A stretch of 64,000 nucleotides of DNA, taken from the NCBI GenBank assembly GCA_016714365.1, contig JADJNH010000006.1, forward strand, positions 1 through 64,000, given 5' to 3'. Below the pieces are notes generated by a model. It was not told the origin of the DNA. It did not search any database and saw only the letters and a list, made by a program, of their open reading frames with translations. Position numbers and translations under genes: made by a program. This document shows, piece after piece, positions 11,288 to 18,132 of this stretch (position 1 is the first letter of the stretch; the number at the start of each line of letters is the position of its first letter). The stretch comes from Candidatus Vicinibacter affinis (GTDB lineage: Bacteria > Bacteroidota > Bacteroidia > Chitinophagales > Saprospiraceae).

Positions 11288-11479
11288 AAGTATATTAGAC
11301 TCAACTAAATCCCCTTTATATTCTTTAGACTTCGTGTTCATTAACTCCCTTTTTTCTTGAGCCTTTAGAAGAAGATTTCGAAATTTAATTAGTTCCATTT
11401 CTTCCTTGTAAATTTGTTGTAGTAATTCAAATCTCGTTTCTTCTTTTTGATTTAATAATTCCTTCCAAGTTATCTCCAT
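11285..11479 (-). CDS. 64-aa charged coiled-coil protein
   Basis: The protein is very rich in Glu and Lys and is predicted to be one long helix (MEITWKELLNQKEE onward). It starts eight bases after the stop of the sigma-factor gene, so both form one transcript on the minus strand. It might be a partner of the sigma factor, but it has no recognisable anti-sigma domain or membrane segment. The pair is present only in element 1; element 2 has unrelated, non-coding sequence here. Confidence 0.55.
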   Translation of the reverse strand: MEITWKELLNQKEETRFELLQQIYKEEMELIKFRNLLLKAQEKRELMNTKSKEYKGDLVESNIL

Positions 11480-11487
11480 ACAATATT

Positions 11488-12001
11488 TTATAAGTAAGTT
11501 AATGTTAATTCTTCAAATTTATCAAGACATTTTGATTTATATGACGCGACAGAGTTCTTTTGCAAATTCATGAATTGACCTATTTCTTCATTAGAATATC
11601 CTTCCAAATAATATTTTATTATTTTACGACAAGTTGGTTGCATTAAACTTAAAATGTGTTCAATATGCTCTAAAGCAATTTTTGATTCAATAATATTACT
11701 AGTTCCGACACTAAAGACTGGACTAAGATTTTCGGAAATATCTGTATTTTTCCTTTTCTCTCCTTTTCGGCAAGGTTTAAGGCGTTCTTTTTAAATATAT
11801 GATTTAAAAAAAGGATTTTAAGTTCGAAATAATTTGACCTCTACTATTCATTTTCCAAACTTCTTCAAGCGATTCATTAAATAAATCATCTAAATAGTGA
11901 TGTGGCAACCCAGAATTTTTAATTATAAAACTCATAGTTGCAAAATTATCGTCGTAAAATTTATTTACTTGATCCTGGGATTGTAAAATAAATACTTCCA
12001 A
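11488..12001 (-). pseudogene. Sigma-70-family (ECF-like) sigma factor, frameshifted
   Basis: Joined frames give about 170 residues. The N-terminal part, containing NSGLPHHYLDDLFNESLEEV, resembles region 2. The C-terminal part has the region 4 helix-turn-helix (EGYSNEEIGQFMNLQKNSVA). Breaks occur at a T-run near 11805 and in an A/G tract near 11760. The frame opens at TTG (12001), because an in-frame TAA lies two codons upstream, so a TTG start is required unless a frameshift error hides another. If functional it would switch on genes of the element; no target promoter can be assigned. Confidence 0.7.
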
Positions 12002-12027
12002 AGTTTATATATAAAATATTTATAATA

Positions 12028-12035
12028 CAAATATA
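12028..12035 (-). promoter_or_regulatory. -7 box (TATATTTG) upstream of the sigma-factor gene
   Basis: On the minus strand the octamer matches the Bacteroidota TAnnTTTG consensus and lies 27 bases before the TTG start. A TTG trinucleotide lies about 16 bases further upstream, a little close for the -33 element. Support is from consensus match only. Confidence 0.4.
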
Positions 12036-12176
12036 ATAAAAAGTTGAATTTCAATACTTAATGGATCATAAATTTTTATAAATTATAAAATAATTTAATA
12101 TAAAGTGCTGAAAATCAATAGAAAAAGTAAAAAATAGTTGGTATTTAAATAAAGAAATGAGGTTCTCACCGGATAT

Positions 12177-12264
12177 AAAAAAAGCTGGTCCCACAAAGTA
12201 GAACCAGCCTTGGAATTTGTTTATCGGCTGAAATTTCTGACGATTACACCGATATACAAATGAA
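12177..12264 (-). ncRNA. Structured small RNA of the mobilization module (copy 1)
   Basis: Read on the minus strand, a conserved promoter box is followed by a 12-bp stem (12249-12260 with 12216-12227, one mismatch) and then by a terminator hairpin (12184-12208) ending in seven Ts. Element 2 has the same arrangement at 56571-56656. The stems differ in sequence but keep pairing, whereas the 11-base loop CTACTTTGTGG of the last hairpin is unchanged. It is transcribed away from the mobilization operon and lies about 110 bases before it. Covarying stems and an invariant loop point to a trans-acting or regulatory RNA. The position recalls small RNAs that repress transfer operons in Bacteroides conjugative transposons (RteR of CTnDOT), though I see no sequence relation. 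Confidence 0.65.
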
Positions 12265-12269
12265 CGAGG

Positions 12270-12277
12270 CAAATTTA
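12270..12277 (-). promoter_or_regulatory. -7 box (TAAATTTG) of the small RNA
   Basis: Matches TAnnTTTG on the minus strand. The counterpart at 56662-56669 is TATATTTG, and both continue GCCTC. A weak AGTT lies 20-21 bases upstream in both copies at the -33 position. Transcription would start near 12264. Confidence 0.5.
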
Positions 12278-12373
12278 ATGCCTTTCGGGTTAATTCTAAC
12301 TCTTTTGAAAGGTTAAAGTCAAGTTTTTCTACTGCATGTGGGTATTCGGCATATAAACTAAAAAAATATGCAT

Positions 12374-12598
12374 ATGCAAAAGATACCGTCTAATTCCTCT
12401 ACAAATTCCTTGTTGACTGAACAAATGTTCAGTTTGCTAATTGCAAACCATGCATTCGATGATTCATTGAAAAAATTCAATGAGATTTCATCCTCTCGAC
12501 ATTTAAAACTCAATATCCTAATTCGGGATCAAATAATTGATACTCGGAATAATGACTCCTGTGAGAATCCTTCACCACCATTTAATAATATTTTTTAA
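12374..12598 (+). CDS. First gene of mobilization operon, unknown 74-aa protein
   Basis: The start is placed at the second in-frame ATG (12374), where the sequence lines up with the element 2 homologue (56765); the first ATG is two codons upstream. Only the central stretch is conserved between copies (KFNEISSSRHLKLN against KFNEISSCRHLKLN); both termini are diverged. No membrane segment. It is separated by 18 bases from the next gene, so it belongs to the same operon. Function unknown; a small DNA- or RNA-binding regulator is possible. Confidence 0.6.
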   Translation: MQKIPSNSSTNSLLTEQMFSLLIANHAFDDSLKKFNEISSSRHLKLNILIRDQIIDTRNNDSCENPSPPFNNIF

Positions 12599-12616
12599 CA
12601 TAAATACTTTAAAATT

Positions 12617-13636
12617 ATGAAAAATGACATGTTCTCATTTCAATTTGGACTTCGAGTAGTAGAACTCGAAAATTTTATCACAGCAGAAATCCAAAAAATT
12701 AAAGCTAAAGCTCATCAAGATATTGATATAGCAATATCTCAAGGTATTTTGACTATTAACCTACTGCTTCTAGAAATCACTGCTTTCTTCGAAGTATTGA
12801 AAGAACATGTAAACCAGAGACTCAATCCTGAGATTGAAAAACTCACTGAAGAAATTTCTCAAACAAATATTGAGGAGTTAAAAGAAATTACAAAATCCAA
12901 ACAAGATGCAAATCAAAAGAAAATAGGGACTCTGGAAGTTGATGTTAAACGGACTAAGCTCTCTTATGATTGGAAGAATTACAAATGGATCAAAATTGCA
13001 ATCCTTTCACTTTGTTCTATTGATGCTATGGCCAATTACTCTAGTTTGCAAGTTTTAGTTAGCAATCTATTAGTCGCAATAATTTTGGCATTGGCAGTTG
13101 CAATTGGTCTAGCCTTCGGAGCACATATTCTAGGATCCAAAATTAGATTTGCCAAAACATTAAAAGAAAAAGCAATATGGCTTTCAGTTGGATTTATAGG
13201 AGCTAGTGCAGTTTTCTTTTACTTAGGAATGCAAAGGCAGGTATTTTCTGATGATGGCTCAACATTTTCTAATTCACCAATTCTTTGGATGTTGTTCAAT
13301 GACTTCTTCTTTATAATAGCCCTACTCCTCGCTTCAACGAAATTACCCACGAGAGAACAGGTGCTTGAGTTCAATGAGTTCAATGATAAAAAGAATCAAA
13401 TATTACAATTAAAACACCAAAATGCAGAATTGGATAAAGCCCTTCAAATTGAGGAAAGTAAAGTCAATGAGAATAAACAAAAGCTTGAGGCATTTAAAAA
13501 ATACAAGGAAGGCCTATTAATGTCATTGGACAAAGAAAAGGAACTACAGCATGCAACGTGCTTAAAAGAGCATGAATTGAAAAATGGAAGAATATTGTTA
13601 AATAAAAATTTAAATAATGAAACAAAACTTGCATAG
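12617..13636 (+). CDS. Coiled-coil membrane protein of mobilization module
   Basis: 339 residues. A helical, probably coiled-coil region (about 20-110) is followed by four hydrophobic segments (about 127-145, 150-172, 188-204 and 224-242) and then a long charged C-terminal coiled coil (about 255-330). It differs from the element 2 copy at only 11 positions by my count, six of them in the first 25 residues. The last codons overlap the start of the lipoprotein gene by 20 bases. No family is recognised. Position beside a coupling ATPase suggests a part in the transfer channel or in membrane docking of the relaxosome, but this is inference. Confidence 0.75.
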   Translation: MKNDMFSFQFGLRVVELENFITAEIQKIKAKAHQDIDIAISQGILTINLLLLEITAFFEVLKEHVNQRLNPEIEKLTEEISQTNIEELKEITKSKQDANQKKIGTLEVDVKRTKLSYDWKNYKWIKIAILSLCSIDAMANYSSLQVLVSNLLVAIILALAVAIGLAFGAHILGSKIRFAKTLKEKAIWLSVGFIGASAVFFYLGMQRQVFSDDGSTFSNSPILWMLFNDFFFIIALLLASTKLPTREQVLEFNEFNDKKNQILQLKHQNAELDKALQIEESKVNENKQKLEAFKKYKEGLLMSLDKEKELQHATCLKEHELKNGRILLNKNLNNETKLA

Positions 13637-14321
13637 TGTAATATTTATTTTAATCTTTTTAATTGGTCAGTCTTCTTGTAAGACTTTAACTTCGGAAACT
13701 ATCATAATACTTGATCTAACTGAGGAAACATTTAATCATATTTCTATCAATGAATACAAAATCATTTCTAGTCTGAATGACAATGTATTTAATGGTGAGG
13801 TGGTTCGAATACAGCCAATCACTGAAAATGGATTTAATACTGTGGAATGCCACAAAATTGAAAGGGTGGCATCATCAGCTCTGGGAAATGAATATCAAAG
13901 ACGTAGTGAATTAAAGAAGTTCTACTCTTCCATCGATTCAAGTTTAAAACTTTTAAAAAAAGGTAGAACCAGGCGAAGTGGATCTGTGATTTTTAAAATA
14001 CTTAGTGAAGAATTGAATCATTTAAATAAGTCGAAAGCAGATAAGAAGATACTTATTATTAATTCAGATCTCATGGAAAATTCATTTTTTGATTTTACTA
14101 CTTCCAGCAATATTGAGATGATTAGAAATAATCCATATGAGATTGAAAAGATTTTAACAGATAAGTATCCTGTTGCTGATTTGAAAGGTGTATCAATATA
14201 CATTTTATACAAGCCAGTTAATAAATGGGATAGCGAGAGATTTGAGATAGTATCTGATTTCTATAAGAAACTATTTGAGTCTAAAGGAGCAATTGTTAAT
14301 GTAAGTGGAAATTTAAATTAA
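13617..14321 (+). CDS. Lipoprotein with vWA-like features
   Basis: 234 residues starting with a lipoprotein signal (ILIFLIGQSSC; the cysteine at position 21 would be lipidated). The body has the alternating strand/helix pattern of a von Willebrand-A or Rossmann-like fold: a first strand with acidic residues (TIIILDLTE), and a second, KKILIINSDLMENS. The MIDAS motif is not canonical, since DLTEETF replaces DxSxS. It is translationally coupled to the preceding membrane protein and nearly identical in element 2. It probably works with the membrane protein at the cell envelope. Function unknown. Confidence 0.7.
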   Translation: MKQNLHSVIFILIFLIGQSSCKTLTSETIIILDLTEETFNHISINEYKIISSLNDNVFNGEVVRIQPITENGFNTVECHKIERVASSALGNEYQRRSELKKFYSSIDSSLKLLKKGRTRRSGSVIFKILSEELNHLNKSKADKKILIINSDLMENSFFDFTTSSNIEMIRNNPYEIEKILTDKYPVADLKGVSIYILYKPVNKWDSERFEIVSDFYKKLFESKGAIVNVSGNLN

Positions 14322-14325
14322 GCCT

Positions 14326-14484
14326 ATGACAAATCCAATTGGGCAAAGAGTCCTAGAATTGTCCAAAACCTTATTTATTACTGCGCTCAAGCTTGCATCA
14401 TTACTATTTGCTTTTTCCTGCAAAATACTAGGCTCGATATTAATCAAGACTGGAGAACTGGTTGATAAAATGATAAATAGATGA
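14326..14484 (+). CDS. 52-aa membrane peptide coupled to the coupling ATPase
   Basis: A small gene between the lipoprotein and the coupling protein. It begins MTNPIGQRVLELSK and has one hydrophobic segment (ALKLASLLFAFSCKILGSIL). Its TGA overlaps the ATG of the ATPase gene (ATGA at 14481-14484). The same small gene, with mostly conservative changes, is present at 58715-58873 with the same overlaps, which argues that it is translated. It may assist membrane insertion or assembly of the ATPase. Confidence 0.7.
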   Translation: MTNPIGQRVLELSKTLFITALKLASLLFAFSCKILGSILIKTGELVDKMINR

Positions 14485-15923
14485 TTAAGGTTATTGGATT
14501 TGTTTTAGAGATTGTATTTGAAGTACTGTCTGCAATATTAAGTGGTATATTCGAATTCATTTCTACATTGCTTGATCAGGAAAGGAAGACAGAATTTGAT
14601 GCCACTTTTGTTCCGCCTAATGAGATTATGAGAATTCAGGATAAAGGATTCTGCTTAACTGGTGAATATTGTCTTTCAATTTCCGACAGTTATAAAAACG
14701 CAATTGCCTTGGGTGGCTCCGGTTCTGGTAAGAGCTCCACAATATTGATCAATAGTGCCTTACTAATGGCAAAAGGTAATTCAAGTTTAATCTTTAATGA
14801 CCCAAGCCATGAAATACGATTATTGGTCAGTGGTGCTCTTATCGAACTCGGATATGAGATAAAGGTAATAAATTACAGCAGTTTAAATTCTGAATGCTTT
14901 AATCCCTTAAAACGATGCAAGACTATCTCAGATATTCAGAAGCTTGCATCATTGCTTGTCAGAAATGCATTAGGTGATTCTAAAGATCCGTTCTGGAACA
15001 AAAGTGCCGAGGCCATTATATCTCTATTCATCCGGTATTTGATTTTTTATGCTGAACCAGAATTCAGGACTTTATACAATGTTTTGCATTTGATAAATGT
15101 ATTCGCAGGCAATCCAGAGAAGATAGACAGGTTAATAGTTATAGCAAAGGATGAAAAAATATTATCCGAATACAAAGCTTTTGTTGCATATGGCGACAAG
15201 ACCCTGTCATCAATACTCGCTACAGCCAAAGCATCATTAACTCTATTCACAGACGAAACAGTTGCAAGTATAACTTCAATTGATACGATTAATTTTTCGG
15301 AGTTTCGAACTAAAAAGGTGGCTTTGTTTATAAACAATTCAGTTCCGGATATGCACTACTATGGTGCTTTATCATCCTTGTTTTTTCAGCAATTCTTCAA
15401 CGAATTATTGGTACGCATTCCGACAAAGAATGAAACCAACATATTTTTTCTTTTAGATGAAGCATCTTCCGTGTATCTACCAAGTCTTTCAACAACCATA
15501 TCGAATATCCGGAAATACAATAGCGGAATACTTCTGATCTATCAGGATTATCATCAATTGGAACACGTATACGGAACTTATGAAGCAAAAAACATAACAG
15601 CCAATTGCTATGCAAAAGTCTATTTGCCCGGACAACCAATTGAAACATGCAAAATGTTGGAAACTGCACTCGGAAAGTTTGAGTATGCAGATGATAATGA
15701 AGTTCGACACATACGTCAATTGATGACAGCGGATGAAATCAGAATGTCTGACAGAGCGATTGTATTGATTGGAAACAAGCCACCGATTCATGCAAAGCTA
15801 AGACCGTATTACAATGATTGGAAGCTAAACTCATTAACGAAGCTTCCACCTTACGAGCCTTCTAATAAGCTATCATTTAATATTCTTCCCTTAATTCAGT
15901 TAGATGAAAAGAAGAAGGCTTAA
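14481..15923 (+). CDS. VirD4/TraG-type coupling ATPase
   Basis: 480 residues. An N-terminal hydrophobic region (about 3-30) precedes a RecA-like motor with Walker A ALGGSGSGKSST (residues 77-87) and Walker B NIFFLLDEAS (about 320-328). A conserved HxxxE-type region with QDYHQLEHVYG follows. This is the conjugative coupling-protein family that delivers the relaxase-bound DNA strand to a type IV secretion channel. The element encodes no channel of its own in this window, so it would be mobilized by a helper. It overlaps genes on both sides (ATGA upstream, 20 bases downstream). Nearly identical to the element 2 copy. Confidence 0.9.
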   Translation: MIKVIGFVLEIVFEVLSAILSGIFEFISTLLDQERKTEFDATFVPPNEIMRIQDKGFCLTGEYCLSISDSYKNAIALGGSGSGKSSTILINSALLMAKGNSSLIFNDPSHEIRLLVSGALIELGYEIKVINYSSLNSECFNPLKRCKTISDIQKLASLLVRNALGDSKDPFWNKSAEAIISLFIRYLIFYAEPEFRTLYNVLHLINVFAGNPEKIDRLIVIAKDEKILSEYKAFVAYGDKTLSSILATAKASLTLFTDETVASITSIDTINFSEFRTKKVALFINNSVPDMHYYGALSSLFFQQFFNELLVRIPTKNETNIFFLLDEASSVYLPSLSTTISNIRKYNSGILLIYQDYHQLEHVYGTYEAKNITANCYAKVYLPGQPIETCKMLETALGKFEYADDNEVRHIRQLMTADEIRMSDRAIVLIGNKPPIHAKLRPYYNDWKLNSLTKLPPYEPSNKLSFNILPLIQLDEKKKA

Positions 15924-16445
15924 TACCAAAAGCAATCTATGTTCCTATTTAAGATCTAGTGGCGTTCTTGAAAATGGAACTAGTGAGGACATTCAAAAAG
16001 TTAAAAATGATTATTGGAAAGAATACAAGCGAATTTGGAGAAAAATAAAAGGAAATCTGGTAAAGAGATTACCATATCATTTTCAATAGACGAGTTCAAA
16101 GAAATAACTTCTGAATCCAAGCGACATAAACTTTCTCGAACTAAATTTATTAAACAAGCTTGCTTCGCTTATATTAATAAATCCTATATAGTTCCAGATT
16201 TTAAGGAAGTAAAAAGAATTGCTCAACAATTATCAATGACATACAACTCAATTCAGGGATTAATAGAAGAAAATAGTATTGAATTCAAATCTGGAAAATC
16301 AATTTTAAAATCAATTTACAATTTGGAGCGAGAAATACTCCCTGCATTGCATAATCCAAATTCATTAAATGCATTGGTCAAAGAACATGTTTTGAAAAAT
16401 GCAAAACACAAAAGCTCGCTGATTGAATTCATCAATACAATATGA
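15904..16445 (+). pseudogene. Relaxosome accessory (MobC-like) protein, one frameshift
   Basis: Counterpart of the intact 180-aa protein at 60293-60835. The frame breaks in an A-rich tract near 16042; the second frame (open from 16014) contains the ribbon-helix-helix-like core TISFSIDEFKEITSESKRH and the conserved C-terminal helix bundle AQQLSMTYNSIQGLIEENS. Such proteins bind oriT and help the relaxase. Its stop overlaps the relaxase start. If the single indel is real, relaxation at oriT should be impaired unless element 2 supplies the protein in trans. Confidence 0.8.
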
Positions 16446-17410
16446 TTCTAAAGAACCTCACAAGAAGATCAAATACAGGCCAATTGGTAAATTACCTTTT
16501 TAAAAATGAAAAAGATAAAAAACCGGAACCAGTTTTAAAACATAATTTAAGAAGTCGGACAACTAAAGGATGGGCAAATGAACTTGACCGCAATTTTGAT
16601 TTGAGAAACAATAGACGTAAAGACAACATCCGCCTTCATCATACAATCATCTCCTTTTCGAACAAGGATAAAAAACAGATCAATACGGAATTGTTAAAGG
16701 ACATAACTAAAAAGTACATTGAACTTCGAGGCAAAGACAACATTTATCTGGCTTCATCCCATAATGATAAAGAGCATATTCACCTTCATATTATTATGTC
16801 CGCACACAAATATTTAACTGGGGAATCCAATAGAATCTCAAGACAAGAATTCAAGGACTTGAAATTAGCTCTCGATTCATATCAAAAAAAAAGGTATCCA
16901 GAGCTTGTTCATAGTCTTCCATCTCATGGGAAATCACAAAAACTCCAGCTTACTGATCCTGATCTGAAGCTTCAGGATCGGGAAGGAAAATTATCACAAA
17001 AGCAAGAGCTTTTTGAAAATGTTCAGACAGTTTATAGTCGATCCAAATCACTTGATAATTTTCTTTCTGAGCTCAAATCCGAGGGGTATAATTCGTATAG
17101 CAGGGGTGGCAAAGTTTATGGAGTGGAAGATGAGTCTGGTCGGCATTATAGTTTTAAAACCCTCGGAATTGAACTCAATAAGCTGGAGGAATTAGACCGA
17201 CAAGCTCAAGAAGAGGCCATTCAACTTCAAGAACTTGCCAGTCTTAGGGAATCCAAAAGGCAGGAAAGAGAGCAAGATGTTGAACCGGAAAGGGAGATTT
17301 CAGATGATCTGAATGAATCAGATTTGGATTCAAACTCGGAGGGAATTGTGGACGAAAAGGATGATATACAAGACAGTGATACGGGTCCAGAATACCACGA
17401 TGATCACTAG
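16442..17410 (+). CDS. Relaxase/mobilization nuclease (MobP-like)
   Basis: 322 residues. Candidate nicking tyrosine Y18 lies in GQLVNYLFK. The metal-binding histidines are in RLHHTIISFS (about 65-73) and SHNDKEHIHLHIIM (H107, H112, H114, H116). The acidic C-terminal tail (about 255-322) is low in complexity. The protein would nick oriT and remain covalently attached to the 5' end. It starts inside the stop of the accessory gene, and oriT lies about 20 bases downstream of its own stop. The Pfam Relaxase family fits; the precise MOB class needs a profile search. Confidence 0.9.
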   Translation: MILKNLTRRSNTGQLVNYLFKNEKDKKPEPVLKHNLRSRTTKGWANELDRNFDLRNNRRKDNIRLHHTIISFSNKDKKQINTELLKDITKKYIELRGKDNIYLASSHNDKEHIHLHIIMSAHKYLTGESNRISRQEFKDLKLALDSYQKKRYPELVHSLPSHGKSQKLQLTDPDLKLQDREGKLSQKQELFENVQTVYSRSKSLDNFLSELKSEGYNSYSRGGKVYGVEDESGRHYSFKTLGIELNKLEELDRQAQEEAIQLQELASLRESKRQEREQDVEPEREISDDLNESDLDSNSEGIVDEKDDIQDSDTGPEYHDDH

Positions 17411-17430
17411 CTCAGGATGCTAATTTTGGA

Positions 17431-17513
17431 AGGTTGCAAGATTGCGTTACGCCATGGCGATAAGTAATCGGCCTTATGTCAAAACGCAATCTTGGCGGGA
17501 GACCCGCACCCCT
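17431..17513. other. Predicted oriT (copy 1)
   Basis: A 12-bp inverted repeat (17437-17448 with 17483-17494) is followed at once by a small hairpin GCGGG-AGA-CCCGC and ACCCCT. The element 2 version at 61820-61904 has the same layout with compensating base changes in both hairpins. An inverted repeat followed by a short conserved segment, directly beside a relaxase gene, is typical of origins of transfer. The nick is likely at or just past the CACCCCT, where homology between the elements ends. The repeat may also end mob transcription. Confidence 0.7.
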
Positions 17514-17676
17514 TATAGATCAAAACGAATTTGAAATGAACGTGTCGAAATGGCATACTGCTATGACAAAAGTTCTAAGGAGTTGTAATTCTTTAACGAA
17601 TCAAGTGCCAATTTGTCTTTATTTTATTATTGGTATATATATTGATAAAGTAAATACATTAATTCTAAATGTATGA
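17476..17676 (+). CDS. Possible 66-aa remnant overlapping oriT
   Basis: The frame begins within the oriT right arm and reads NLGGRPAPLIDQNEFEMNV, which resembles the C-terminal HTH region of serine resolvases (GGRP...). The remainder is hydrophobic and unlike that family. In element 2 the frame ends after 19 codons. More likely a gene relic or chance frame than a functional gene. The segment 17514-17672 otherwise shows nothing. Confidence 0.2.
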   Translation: MSKRNLGGRPAPLIDQNEFEMNVSKWHTAMTKVLRSCNSLTNQVPICLYFIIGIYIDKVNTLILNV

Positions 17677-18065
17677 ACGTAATAAATTTATACGAATTAC
17701 TGAGTGTTGCACCGACAGCATCTATAAAAGAAATTGAAATAGCCTTTAAAAACGCCTGTAAAAAATATCATCCGGATTTACAAGGCAACAATGATTCCTC
17801 GAATAAGCTATTTCAATATATTTTAATAGCAAGAGACATCTTATTAAACCCGAATGAGAAAAGAGTGTATGATGAAAAACTATTTGGAAGTCCAAAACGT
17901 GATTTCAGTTTTGAAAAAACACCGCAACTAAATAATAATTCTGAAAACAAGGAAGGCGTAATACTATTTATAGGATTATTAGCAGGTTTATTAATTGGTA
18001 ATGAATTAGGAGCTTCTAAAAAAAGTGTGCATAAAAAGCCAGTTAGAAAAAGGGTAGGAATTTAA
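17673..18065 (+). CDS. J-domain (DnaJ-like) protein
   Basis: 130 residues. An N-terminal J domain occupies about residues 5-70, with the HPD signature at 33-35 (KKYHPDLQG), so it can stimulate an Hsp70. After a short linker there is a hydrophobic segment (about 95-112, VILFIGLLAGLLIGNELG) with a glycine-zipper look and then a basic tail. This suggests membrane association. It lacks Gly/Phe and zinc-finger domains, so it is not a housekeeping DnaJ. It lies 67 bases before the DUF4209 gene on the same strand, in the cargo slot after oriT. Confidence 0.8.
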   Translation: MNVINLYELLSVAPTASIKEIEIAFKNACKKYHPDLQGNNDSSNKLFQYILIARDILLNPNEKRVYDEKLFGSPKRDFSFEKTPQLNNNSENKEGVILFIGLLAGLLIGNELGASKKSVHKKPVRKRVGI

Positions 18066-18132
18066 CCCAAAGTACAGTTCGTTATTCAGATAGAATAACA
18101 TACATCACTATTAATTAATATAAATTAATTTT

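Larger units (their letters stand above)
9723..17513 (+). repeat. Mobilization module, copy 1
   Basis: From the conserved block GAATTATTCTTTAACAAT upstream of radC to the CACCCCT after the oriT hairpin, the gene order is the same as at 54373-61904. Similarity is uneven. radC, the membrane protein, lipoprotein and coupling ATPase are nearly identical; the ardC-like gene, the short gene before the membrane protein, and the small RNA are clearly diverged. The segment between the ardC terminator and the small RNA is unrelated. Homology ends abruptly after CACCCCT. Confidence 0.9.

Noticed and set aside
12066..12272. 68-codon minus-strand frame
   Set aside because: It runs through the small RNA and its terminator, and the element 2 copy does not keep the frame. 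RNA structure is conserved instead.
15047..15791. Open frames on the minus strand inside the coupling ATPase
   Set aside because: They are fully inside a strongly conserved coding region and recur at the same place in copy 2 only because the sense gene is conserved.
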